This document shows positions 19,992 through 31,200 of a stretch of 64,000 bases of DNA, piece after piece. Location: the NCBI GenBank assembly GCA_017562135.1, contig QEYB01001528.1, forward strand, positions 186,001 through 250,000, given 5' to 3'. The stretch's first letter is position 1, and each line of letters starts with the position of its first letter. Below the pieces are notes generated by a model. That model had not been told where the DNA came from. It searched no databases and saw nothing but the letters and a program-made list of their open reading frames with translations. The stretch comes from Dipylidium caninum (taxonomy: Eukaryota > Platyhelminthes > Cestoda > Cyclophyllidea > Dipylidiidae). Made by a program: the position numbers and the translations under genes.

Positions 19992-21175
19992 ATGTCAGGA
20001 TTCGACGTCGGTAAAACCTTCAACAGATTGACTCAGGTACTGGAATTTTTTATTATATTGTTACTTAATTTAATAGCGGGCTACCGAATTGGTGAAAACT
20101 AATGAAAAGACCACATATCCGACGCACACTGCGGACCTTATTCATGAGATTGATCAGATGAAACCCTGGATCGCCAAAATTATTACCGCCACCGAGGAAT
20201 TTGTGGACATTAATATTGGTTAGCCATTACATTCTCATCATGCGCATTTTTATACCTTCATCCTAACCGTTATTTCACTGCCCGATGTATTAATGACTTC
20301 ATCAGAATTATTTGATATCGGATTTGCTTTCTAAAGTCGGTTTTTTTTGGTTCAGCTACAAAGGTTGTTGATGCTTTCCAAAAGAATAAGGAGAAGACCA
20401 CTACAACTGACCGATTGGGTGCCGCTTTGGAGTCCGTCGCTACTCAATCAGAGAAGGCCGCCCCTGAACTCTGTATGTCTTTTTTTTATTTAATAGCATA
20501 ATCATTCGAAATTATTTCTTATTGTTTTGCCTATAGCCAAAATGCTGATGGAGGCTGCTGACGTACATCAACGTATGGCAACCGCGAGGAAAGACTTCAA
20601 CAAGGAAGTGAACGCTACCTTCATTGAAGACTTGAAAAATTTCATGAACACAACTCTTAGCGAAGCTCAAGTTGGTTTTGCTTTGGTTTCCTTTACCTTG
20701 AGGCTTTGATCACTTGACACAATGTAAATGTTTTTCAGAAAGCAAAGACTAGGTTGGAGGAGGTTCGACTTGATTTGGACTCTGACAAAAATAAACTGAA
20801 AAATGCTAAGAATGCGGAACAGAAGGCGAAGGTACTGAAATTTTTCCTTAAGTGTTTATTAATTGGTGGGTTTTAAGTTGTTTGATTCGTTTTACTCACG
20901 GTTTTGTAGTGGGAGGCTGAAGTGCGAAAGGATGAGGCAGACTTTGATCGGGTACACAGAGAATCCCTTGCCATTTTTGAGAAGACCTGCAAGGAATTCG
21001 TAAGTGGCTACTACTTTATTTTGTATATATTTTATAAATCATTTCGCTTTTATGTAAATTGTTATAAAAACTATTTCAGGACGGCTTGAGCGTTCAGCTC
21101 TTAGATTTGATTCGTGCGGAAAAGAACTACTATGAAGCTTGTGCCAAGGAGTGCTCTGTGATGTTGGGCCAGTAG
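19992..21175 (+). CDS. BAR-domain protein, endophilin-B-like, no SH3
   Basis: Complete seven-exon gene: 19992-20036, 20077-20218, 20356-20472, 20537-20670, 20739-20831, 20910-20999 and 21080-21175. Every intron has GT..AG ends and all phases agree; introns are 40-137 nt. The 238-residue product starts MSGFDVGKTFNRLTQ and is almost all helix-forming. It matches the BAR fold of endophilin-B (SH3GLB) proteins, with features such as RLEEVRLDLDSDKNKLKNAK and DEADFDRVHRESLAIFEK in the long helices. BAR dimers bind and bend membranes, acting in endocytic, autophagic or mitochondrial membrane traffic. Endophilins normally run about 350-365 residues and end in an SH3 domain; here a stop follows MLGQ directly after helix 3, so SH3 partner recruitment is absent. 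The start is the first ATG in frame and fits the amphipathic N-terminus typical of N-BAR proteins. Other BAR subfamilies remain possible. Confidence 0.85.
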
Positions 21176-21361
21176 ATGCATACTCACATCCTTTCCTGAT
21201 CCTTTTTCCCCTGTTAGCTTGCCCAACTACCCTCTCTTTGCCTTATAAACGAAGCCAGCCTAAAACATATTCTTTCTTAAACACACAGACACACATCCGT
21301 TCACGCATCCAAACACACGAACATATGCTGTGTTTATTTATTAGGATTTTGTCAAATTAAA
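21176..21361 (+). other. likely 3' UTR of the BAR gene
   Basis: Sequence after the TAG contains CA-rich stretches (ACACACAGACACACA near 21281) and an ATTAAA at 21356-21361, a common variant polyadenylation signal. No cleavage site can be read directly. Confidence 0.35.
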
Positions 21362-24334
21362 CTGGCGTCTGATTCCGAAAACTCCTTTTATCTTTACTGT
21401 CTCTTTCATTGTGGCCTAGGATGCTGAGGCAGTGGGGAAGGTCTCCCATCCAGCAAATAATGAAGATTAAATATGAAATAGGTCAGGCATCCATGCCTCT
21501 CTTTTTCATCCTAAGTGTTTCAGGTGACCAATGTAAATTTTTGAGCTGACTTTTAGCAAGTTTTCTTCTCTCCAACTACCTAATGCCAAATTGCAAAATT
21601 GCATGCAATTTGGCTCGAAACGCACCTGAAGTAGACAGAGTACGATTTAAAAGAACATTTCATGTAAGAATTAACTCCAACCAAATGAATGAGAATTATG
21701 GGGAAACCGAATGACCTACAACTAAAGCTATTTCCGACGAATTAAATTTTCAGTGAGGTGTTCAATATGTGCCTCTCGAAAGGATTTAAATATTTAATCT
21801 TTTGTCTCTGTAGTTTTCAAACCAAGGCGTTTGATGCCTATTTAATGCTAAACAAAGAGTTAGATTTAAGGTAGAATTTTCATGCCCAATTGCGGAAGTG
21901 AGTTAAGATTACTTTTTGGTTCTCAATGTGTTTCTCCCTTTGGGCGTCGTAACTCGGACAACGACAACCAGATGGTCGGCATTTTCTGCTCTCGTGAGAC
22001 AGTCTCTTTAAGAAATTGATCGTAGACTTGTTAAAAACACAAACACACTCGTACTGTGATTTCTTCTTTTGGTTTTTCACTCCCCCTCTCTCTCCGCGCG
22101 AGTGTGTGTGAAAATTTGGTGCCACTCAGATCAATGGATGCTGTTTGTGTGCCTGTAGCTTGTGTGCAAGCAACCAACTCCAGGAACTAGGCACCAACCT
22201 TCATGGAAAACAGGCAGAGTACTTGTAAGTCCGAAGGCCACCTTAAACTTTATACTCCTTTGCCGAGGATTTGGACTGCTCTCCGTGACGGACGCAGAAG
22301 CGCGGGACTGTGATTGGCCGAGCCTGGCCCTGAGTCGTGGACTTCATTTACTGCCCCAGTGGCAAACGGGAAATCCAGCTTGCGCCGCTGATTCCCTCAT
22401 CGCATTATTAATGACCTCAAATACACTTTCGTGACCTGATTGCTTCGGAAGGAAATGTGGAAGCAATTGCGGTGGCAGAAAGCAGGGACTTGAGTTTCTG
22501 AAGTTGCGGGGAAATTGCAATTGGCCTAAATGACAATGTGGGAGATAAATAAGGCGGTTTGGAGGCAACTTCTTCTTGCTTGGAGTTCCTGATAAACAAT
22601 TATCCACTTAGTTCATACGTCAGTACCTTCAAGTGGACTATTCATGAGCAAAATCCACTTACAAAAGGTTTATATTTATGAAGAGACATGCTCTGGTTGT
22701 TTTATCTTACAACAAGCCAAATAGGATTGCAAATTTTGTGCAAATTTGTTTATCAGGCATTTAGATATACCGAGATGGGTGGGGGGAAGAAACTCTGCCC
22801 TACTCTCACGCTCGGCGGTATTTTGGCGAAGCAGCGAAGTTGTATTTCAGTGAAAAATCTGAGCATTTGAGGCACTCTTTTCACATTGAGTGGCGTCAGT
22901 GTCACTCACTGGCATGGTGAGCACAGTTAAAAGACGCGAGGATGTGGAAATTGTCTTTGTTTTTGCCAACTCTGAAGGTGAGATAGACGCAACTCATGTG
23001 GGACTATGGTGAGCACTTCCTCACTTTTACGTCTTACGACTTACTCGGCTTCCACGGGGTGGAGACGGCCAAAAAATTCTATTTGGTGGAGGTAAAATAT
23101 CACCTGCAACCGTGCATTCTGTTGTGGCGGTTGAGAAGGAGGGGATAGGGCAAATGTGTAGAAAGTGGTCCTAAAAATCTCCACGTGGATGGCGAAAGAA
23201 GGCGGTGGAGGAGAAGACGGATGGTGCTGCTGCCTGACTCCTTGGGTTGTCAACGCCACACCCGCCCTTGGCAAACTCCTTAAGACCGTGTATACTGCAA
23301 GGCTGTGATTTGGCAGCAAAAGCAACATCAGACAAGCAAATTATTCACCAAAGTACGAGGATGTTTGTGTGATAACAGGAGGGTTGCGCGAGTGAATGAA
23401 GCCTTCTTCGCTCGTCTGGTACTGCCTTGGGTCGCACAGTTACACTGACAGAAATTCTTTCATATAAAAAAAAACAAATTATCCTGCCTCGGCGGCGTCG
23501 ACGACGAGGGCAAAAGTGTGCAACCTCTGGAAAGGCCCAGATTCTGCCCTTTCGTGCTTCCTCGAACTCCCCCCAAATGGAGTCCACAGACGAGCCATGT
23601 TGAGCCGAGGCGAACGCCAAAATTGGGGAATCACGTAAATCGGCGAACGACAGTTTTGTCGGATGGAAGAAACATTTCTACATGAATCTTTTAGCCATTA
23701 CCTAAGGTGGCTGTCGCCTTAGCTGATATTGTTTGGAGACTGGTGGTCGTAGATTAGTCGGCCACTTGAAGACAAAAATTTCTTTGATATGTGAGAAGCC
23801 AGAGCCTCTCTTTGGCTCGTCCCCCACTTGACAAGTCCATGACAGGACCGGGTGTCGCGGCGGCACACCGATCCTTGGCACTACTTGAAAGTTTCGAGAT
23901 TCAATAAATTTTCTTTATTTACTTTGAGAGATTTTTCATTCATGTGCTTTAACTGTGAGCATTCGCAGGCCCTCTCCAGTCCAAAATGGACTCAACATAA
24001 ATTTAAAAAATGCAGGAAAATGGCAGCAATTAAACGTGGCCAGCCTGACAGCTCACTGGTGGCCCTAGTCGACGTGAGTTCCATCGCAGCGACGGCGTAC
24101 ACTTCACTGGCCCTCGGCGAGAGGAGCGACGACTCTCCTCTGCGCTGGCGTCGTGTTGCAAGTGGCAGCAGAGCAGCGCAGCAGTGGTGGGTGTGGAATG
24201 CCTCCCTGATTAATTGCTTTATAGGCAATTTTCGTGTTGCCCACGGCTCTTACATTTAGGACATCAGAGGTTAATAAAGTAAAACTTAGCAAACTCTTTT
24301 AGTACAGGTTTAGGGAGGCCTCGTGTGAGGTCTA
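21362..24334. other. no gene seen; composition shifts toward GC
   Basis: Intergenic. The left part is AT-rich; from about 22 kb the sequence becomes visibly richer in G and C. Open frames up to 135 codons (23852-24259) carry no recognisable domain and overlap frames of similar length on the other strand. Confidence 0.4.
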
Positions 24335-24372
24335 CTCCTCCACCTCCTCCTCCACCTCCGCCTCCGCCTCTT
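24335..24372 (+). repeat. imperfect CCT/CCG triplet repeat
   Basis: Run of CTCCTCCACCTCCTCCTCC type triplets changing to CTCCGCCTCCGCC. It yields a poly-Pro frame by chance. Seen directly. Confidence 0.8.
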
Positions 24373-26181
24373 CCGTGTCGTCCTCGTCCATCCTGGTGCT
24401 CGCGGCCAATGAGTCGAAGCGAGTCCTCGTCCCCTTCGAAATTCCCCTCCGCCAGAGTCTCACAGGGCGAGAATTGTGAAAGCGAATGGGATAATTTTCT
24501 GAGGTGGTCACAAGACTCTCAATGGTTCAAAAGCGGTGAAGGCGGTTGAAGAAATAGAACCGAGGTTATCAGCGCAAAAACCGTAATTCGCCGAGGTTAC
24601 TTCCCCTCCTCCTCCTCGTTTATTTAAAAAGTTAAAGTCCATTGAGTGCGTAGCCTCCACCAGGACCAGCGCTACCCCTTTAAATTGAAGTTTAACGACT
24701 TGTCAGACGCGGGATAAAGCGATTTTATTAGCTCCCCACCTCCTTTCCGTATGATTTAATATGCCTTTCCACTTATCTCCCCGGTATTATATCATTTGAG
24801 AGCGGTCAATATCGCAAGCCATTAGTCTAGAAATTTCCAGAGGCCAAAGGGACATAAGGCAAAAACTGGAGAAAAACGATCTAATGCTGCGCTAAGAACC
24901 GTTGCGACAAGACTGTACCAGTTGCCATCAGACAGTTTCGAGGCCGCTCTGCGGTCCCGTCACGTCATGCCAAGGGAGAACAGGGCTTAGTTCACCAGTT
25001 GATTGGGCTTGAGTGACAAAAAACGCACATTTCTGAGCGACCGATTGGTCAAGACTCGAACCGGAGTTGGCGGACTACTTGGGTTAAGACGCGTCCGGTG
25101 AATTTGGTGTCTCCGCCTTAAAGGGTGCACATACTTCCGAGTTGTATGTCACAGGGGAGAAGACAGCAGAGTGCCGCCTCACTTCAGACGAGGTCAGCAA
25201 AATTCCCACTAGCCTTAACAGAAGGTTTCACTCCGCTCCCTGAATGAGAACTCCCAGCTTCACCAAAAAGGATTTTCATGCGCCTTGCGGGGGGGGGGAG
25301 GGGGCAGAAGAGAGGAGGGCTGAGGTGGTGGACATAATGCGGGACTAGCATTGTGCATCTAACTAATTTTGTAGGGTTTAGGTACAACTTTTTATACAGT
25401 TGCCGCCTCTGATAGGCCGAAAGCATGCGTTGAGTGGAGCACAGACTGGCATAGTACAAAGGTGGAGTCTTAGAAAACGGAGCTCCTCCAGCTAATTACT
25501 ACATCCTCCTTTTTTATCCCCCTCAATCACTCACCGCAGTTATGGGCGTGTAAGGTCGCCTCGGCAAACCATCGGAGATGCACAACAAGACCACCCTCAG
25601 GTTCTCTCAGTACTTTTCCCGCCTTGTCTCACCAGGACTCCACTCTCCCGTGAGTGAGCTTTCTTTTCCAGTTGGAGATTTGAGTGACGTTTGCTACGCA
25701 GTCGGAATGAAAATGAAGAGAGAAAACTTGAAACTCTGCAACGAACTGCGATTAGCTAGAGCCCCGAAGGACTCATGCAACTGTCCACTGAACAAATCCG
25801 CCGAAACGTCGCTTTAGAATAGAGGAAAATTTACATCCGCTTTCATCGCCCTTTGGCCCCTAAGATGGAGCGATGAGTGGAAAGAAGAAATGTCGACTTT
25901 TCTGATAGTATGCTTTTGTGTAGAACACAGATTGTGCTCATTTCCTCAGAAAATTTATTTACTTTTAGCGTTAATAAGGGTTTTTTTCCTCCGTTTACTG
26001 TCGCCGTTGCTGGAATAAAACTACGTCGCACGCGGCGGCTCTTTGTCGGTCCAAAACCGCAGACGCGACTTCATTTGCGGGATTAGCCCTGGTTGGACAT
26101 GGGCAATCAAGTCTCGTGGTGTTTGCGCCTTCCTCGAGGCTTTTTTCTCCCCAAATTTAAAAATATGACATTGTTTAGTGA
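24373..26181. other. no gene seen
   Basis: GC-richer intergenic sequence with short overlapping frames on both strands. It contains a run of nine or more G near 25290. Nothing recognisable. Confidence 0.4.
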
Positions 26182-26217
26182 AGAGGAGGAGGAGGAGGAG
26201 GAGGAGGAGGAGGAGGA
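26182..26217 (+). repeat. GGA triplet microsatellite
   Basis: About 12 uninterrupted GGA units after GAA. It is outside any supported gene. Confidence 0.9.
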
Positions 26218-27542
26218 TTCAAGACGATGAGAAAGACGATTTAATTAACTTAGTAGTCGACAATGGAATTATGGAAGTCTCCACGCCCCGTAAGACGGCA
26301 TCTTCAGCCATGATTTGCTCCAAAAAATTGGTGATTTTCTACTGTTTTTGAGGCTGGATTAGAGCGTATCCACCAGGATGCAGAAATGTGGAGAAAGAGC
26401 ATTTTACGGGCTTATTTCCAGCTTCATAGAATTATTCTACGCTCTATTTCAGAATTCCAACGGAGGTGATAAGAATCCCTTTTCAGGGCGACCAGGTAAG
26501 TTGTCGAGTAAGGGCAAGTACAGGTGAGAAAATCCCTGCCACAGGCTACTTGGAGATTTTGGAGATGAAGCCGGGAATGCCTTCCACTCTGCGGTGGTGG
26601 TGGGTGCCTTTCGACTACGAAAAGTGGCCGGATAAAAGAGTCCAAAGCGTCAATCGTAAATTCTCTTGAGCTGCCTTTCCCAAGTAAAATCTTGAGTCCC
26701 TCCGCTGTGTTTATTGTTTTGTCGCGGAAGGCGGGTTTCGCCAAGGCACCAGCCATAACTCCTCTCAGTCGGAGGAAACAACTTTGACTGAGAAACAGAC
26801 AAACTTGGTGACCATTTCGAAGCAGATCACCTGAAGTGCGTGATGAGAAGGGCGCAGGCCCGTCCGACTGCCGAGGCAGTGAAAAAAACTACCTTCGTCG
26901 ATTTGCGCTCTGTTTTTTCATCTCCTTTGGTTTACATGGCCAAAATTAGTGGCTTAAAGCCGACGATTAAATGTTTTGTTACATTAGCTCCTTCATTTGG
27001 TAAGGTTTTGGTGATAACAAGGCTGCCTGAGGACCTCCAAAGCCGACAGTAAGTAGGAAAAGGAGCTTGGAAGCCCAATTTTTTGTGCATCAAAGCCTAA
27101 AATAATGTGGAGACGCTCCAAATTCTGACTGGTGCAGAGTGAGTTTGTCTACAGACAAATGGTCGTCCACGTCTCCGACACGGCCAACGCACTCTGCCGT
27201 CATAAATGCGCTGGGTAGTTGCTCTTTCTCCAAAATTCCTACGTTTGCACACTATGTTTGCAAAGGACTCGAAGAAGGTCACCACACCGCTGGGGAGAAG
27301 GGAAATTTCCTCAAATCTACGGCGAATAAAAGCGGTCCTTCAACTCTCACGTCGTCCTGGTCCCCCTCCTCCTTTTCCACGTATTTTCCCATTTATTTTC
27401 CATCCTGGCTGGAATATGAATCTCTTCAAATGGTCGAATTGTCTTTTTTTTCTACTGCAGGATACTATTTTGAGATGATGTGCTCGGTTGAAGCGGTAGG
27501 TCTCACGTAGGTGTTGGGTTTCTTTCTCCCATTCAACATAAG
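26218..27542. other. no gene seen
   Basis: Intergenic sequence with many short frames on both strands, none with domain similarity. Confidence 0.4.
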
Positions 27543-27704
27543 AAGTGGGCGGAGGGGAAATCAGCCGCTTCCTTCAACTCCTGTTTTGCATACATTTGAC
27601 ATGATGCCTTCGGAAGGAGGAGTTTCTCACTGTTCTAACACTGGCAACTGCTACGTGTACTTGCCTGAGTGTCAAAGTCCTACTGACTGCGCGACCATTC
27701 TCAA
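27543..27704 (+). CDS. candidate Cys-containing exon, weak
   Basis: Preceded by a pyrimidine-rich acceptor (TTTCTTTCTCCCATTCAACATAAG) and ending at GTAAGG. In one frame it stays open for 53 codons, with four cysteines spaced C-x5-C-x6-C-x5-C (CSNTGNCYVYLPEC, then C). Start phase 2, end phase 2. No neighbouring exon was linked and no family is recognised. It is listed because both splice ends are good and the cysteine spacing is regular; it may be chance. Confidence 0.18.
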
Positions 27705-28177
27705 GTAAGGTTGGCAGTCACCTTCACAGCTATCCATCCCACAGATGGACGCAATTTCCAGCCCCGGACATCGTCATTCGTCTTCTAAGTTTAACCCCTG
27801 ACAAGTAAAGAAAAAAGGGAGCAGATTCGCGATGCCCTTGGCTGGTTTCCCCCGTGATGGGAGATCCTCCCTCGGCGTCATCCAACATGCCCACGCTGTC
27901 GCCTGCCCGGTAGTGAGGAGAAGTCGCATTGCCATGCACTGAGGCATCCTCGGCTCGACGCGGCCGTCGAGGTGAGGCAGAGGCGTCAGAACAAACGCGG
28001 CTTCTATTACCCAAAACGAAGATTTATGCGCCTGTTTGTGTGCACACAGCCATAGATTATGCAACTTGTATCGTAGTGTAGCGTGAACCCACTGAAAGGC
28101 AGAATACACACACAACACACAATGACACTCGATGCTTCTGCATAATCAGATTACTTTTCGAGGGAGATGCCAGCCTG

Positions 28178-28217
28178 CTCTCTCTCTCTCTCTCTCTCTT
28201 CTCTTTCTCTCTCTCTC
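28178..28217 (+). repeat. CT dinucleotide microsatellite
   Basis: About 20 CT units with one TT and two TTC interruptions. A - strand frame through it gives a meaningless Arg/Glu run. Confidence 0.9.
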
Positions 28218-31200
28218 GTAATGTTTTAATGACCCTCCCGCATGAATAGCGCATTCTTCTTGCCTGCTCTGCCTGCCTGTCTTTGTGCTTGGAAACGACT
28301 ACAACCACGACTCTGCGGGCTTGGCGTTGGCGCGACGCATGTGACTACTCGAAAGACGTGTTTTTTCATCTTTCATGCCAACCACCCTGGCAAATCGGTG
28401 ACGGCGGGTGACAGGCGCTCGGTGGAAGGACTTTGACATGCCAACATGATTGACTCTGTCAGCGACTCCATTCGCGGTCGGTAAGGCGACAGGGGGATTT
28501 TTCCGCCACTTCTGGCGAGTAACTCAAAAATGCGGTAAACAAAGTTTCATTTGTGCAAGCGACGGGATTGCAGATTTGGAATTTGGTCCATTTTACTCCA
28601 GGTAGAGTTGAGATGATGAGCCTGAAGTCCCACTTAATGTAGTCAACGGTTTCCGACCGACACTCATTTGAATACTATTCCCACTAAATCACATTTATGG
28701 CTTATTTTTCCCCCTCGGGTGGAATTAACATCGCCTCATAATGTCAAGACAGACCGACGGTGGAGAAGACGAGTCAAGTGACCTCTACAGGGGAAAAGAT
28801 CCGCTTCACGCCACACCTCCGTACTGGAATACGACGTCAGGCGTTTTGTCAAGGCACCACGGAGTTAATGTAATACAGTTAGGCTACGCAATTCAAACGC
28901 CTGCGTAAAGTTGCATCCTCGAATGCCTCGGTCGGTGGCGGGCCTCGCGAATGCCTCCTGACGCGGTGTCACTTTCCACCTTCTTTCGGTAAACGCATCC
29001 ACTGCGCATCAGTTAATAGGCCTCAGGAGGAAAGGCGGGGAGAATGGACTTTTGCCCCTTCTCCTCCTCCTCCTTTCACGTAAGCCATGAGAAGTACGAA
29101 CGAACGTAGGTGCAAGCACCCAACCTATCAAATATGCAATGAGGCGGATTTCGGTCTGGTGTGTCCACTGCCGCCTCCTTTAAGTACTTTGAGGCGTTTC
29201 GCTCAGCCCTACGCTGGATGGAGCGTCTCCCACGTCCCACACAACGCGGACAGCTGGCCGACTTGTCTCCTGCTTGGGAAACACGAAAATTGGGCACTTT
29301 TGGGTGTATCAGGCAGTAGGGTCTTAAAATGGCTCTGAGGTGGAGGGTTACATGGAGGTTTGATGAAATTCTGACCCTACACTTACTCCTCACGTTGGCA
29401 TAAATGATTCGGGGGCTCCTCCCTTTCCCGGTCTTCGTGATAAGGCAAAGTTGGCCATTTCAAGCTCGCGTCACCTGTCAGAATGTCAAATCATATCGAG
29501 TCTGAGGTCACCACTTCATCTGGCCAAGTGATTTTGGACATCACGAAAGGTTGAGGGAAGCGACTCCGCACTGAAAACAATTTGTTACCTGCCAATCGAC
29601 CAGGTTAACTGGCAGAGAGCAGTTTGTCACGAGAGCACTTGCCCCATTCGACGGCAAGTCTGTGAATCTTACAACGGTGCGGTGGACCAAGAGACTTCAA
29701 AACAGCCGACTTTAATTCACATTTACTGGAAAGGCCAAGGTAGGATGCTTCACGCGCGGTAATGTGGTAAGAGGGTAGTTTCCTTTGAGACATAAGAGGA
29801 TCAAACCCACTCCAGCCCTCCGGATGGACGATTTACTCGGCGATTCAGTTCAACACGAGTTCCTCAATCCACGGGCTTCGAGTAGGCCTCGGCGGCTGAA
29901 CTGAGCTGAACTGACGAAGTGAGGGCGGCGGGTCTTCCCTCCCCTCCTTGGCCATCGAGGCCGAATGCCTAATGAAATATGCGTCGACCATCCAGGGAAT
30001 AAAATACTTTGTCTTCTCTTTTTCGTCAGTAGATCTCGACAAATGATGAATTTGTATTAAGACATTTGGGGATACCTTTTGTCGCCAGCGTGTGGCACTA
30101 AGAGTTTCTTGTCCTTCTGACTAGTTGTGGTGTTCGCATGCTTGACATTTTGGGCGCTGGAAGACACCCGAATTCGAGATGGTGAAGTCCCCAGACCGAT
30201 TGATTGGGCTCAAACAGCAACATCAGCAAGAAGTGACGTACATGAGCCAAAAAATTGTCAAATTTGCAGCTTTTCCAACGCCATTTCCACTTCTTAAATA
30301 CATCAACACTTCCAGTTGAGCCATTTACCATGGCAGCGAGACGGAGGTACTGAAAGTATCTCCCGTAGCCCTGGAATTCTGGCAGCCAGCTTGTTAAGCT
30401 TGTGAGCAGACAGGAAATTACTGCTTAGTGGAGACTCTACGACTGCCAACGAGGATTCCATTCCAAGGAAACGCCAAGAATTGACGCATTGTCACCTAAT
30501 AAAGTTGAAATGCCATGTCGCAATCTCAAGCATATCTGTCACGACAACTTGACATGCCCACACCGTCGTTTTTAACGTTTCCACCTTTCACGACAGTTTT
30601 GCTGGAGTTTAAAGCACAGCCAGTGGCCTTGACACCTCCAGTCGCGGTAAGAGGAGGCAGTGAAGACGTGTGCAGTTGAGTCTACTTTAATGTATTCTAC
30701 ATAAATTCGAATTTACTTGCCTCTCCGCCCTAATCGGCGTGGCAAAACATGCCAAAACCTAACTGCAACACATTCACCAGGCCTGACCGGAGTCGTCGGT
30801 CAAACTTGGTCGAGGCGAGGATTGAAGCGCCTGGTGGAACGAAAGTTGCCCAGCTCGGGTCGAACAGAGGAAGCCAAGCTTGTAGCAATTCCTCCACTCG
30901 TCTTTCATGAATGACAGAATGACAGACGGAGAGTTTGGCTGGTGACAATTGGAACAATGTTTTGATGGGACAGAATGCCTTTCTCGGTCGGTCCAACAAA
31001 ACGATGCCTTCTTTTCCGCTTGCACAGGCTCCAGACGAGAGGAGATGTTGGTAGCCAGTATTGAGACGAAGTATTAATTCCGTCTGATCTCCGCAAATAT
31101 GCCAACAAAGTCTTTTCTTCGATGACTGTAGTTTTAGTTGAAAGGCCTCTTCCCGTAATTCCCCAACTTTAGGAGTAAATAGAATAAGAAGGTACACTCA

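Noticed and set aside
30730..31197. 155-codon - strand frame with a nearby pyrimidine-rich acceptor
   Set aside because: Opens on GTG, no donor or partner exon, no recognised similarity; several other frames overlap it.
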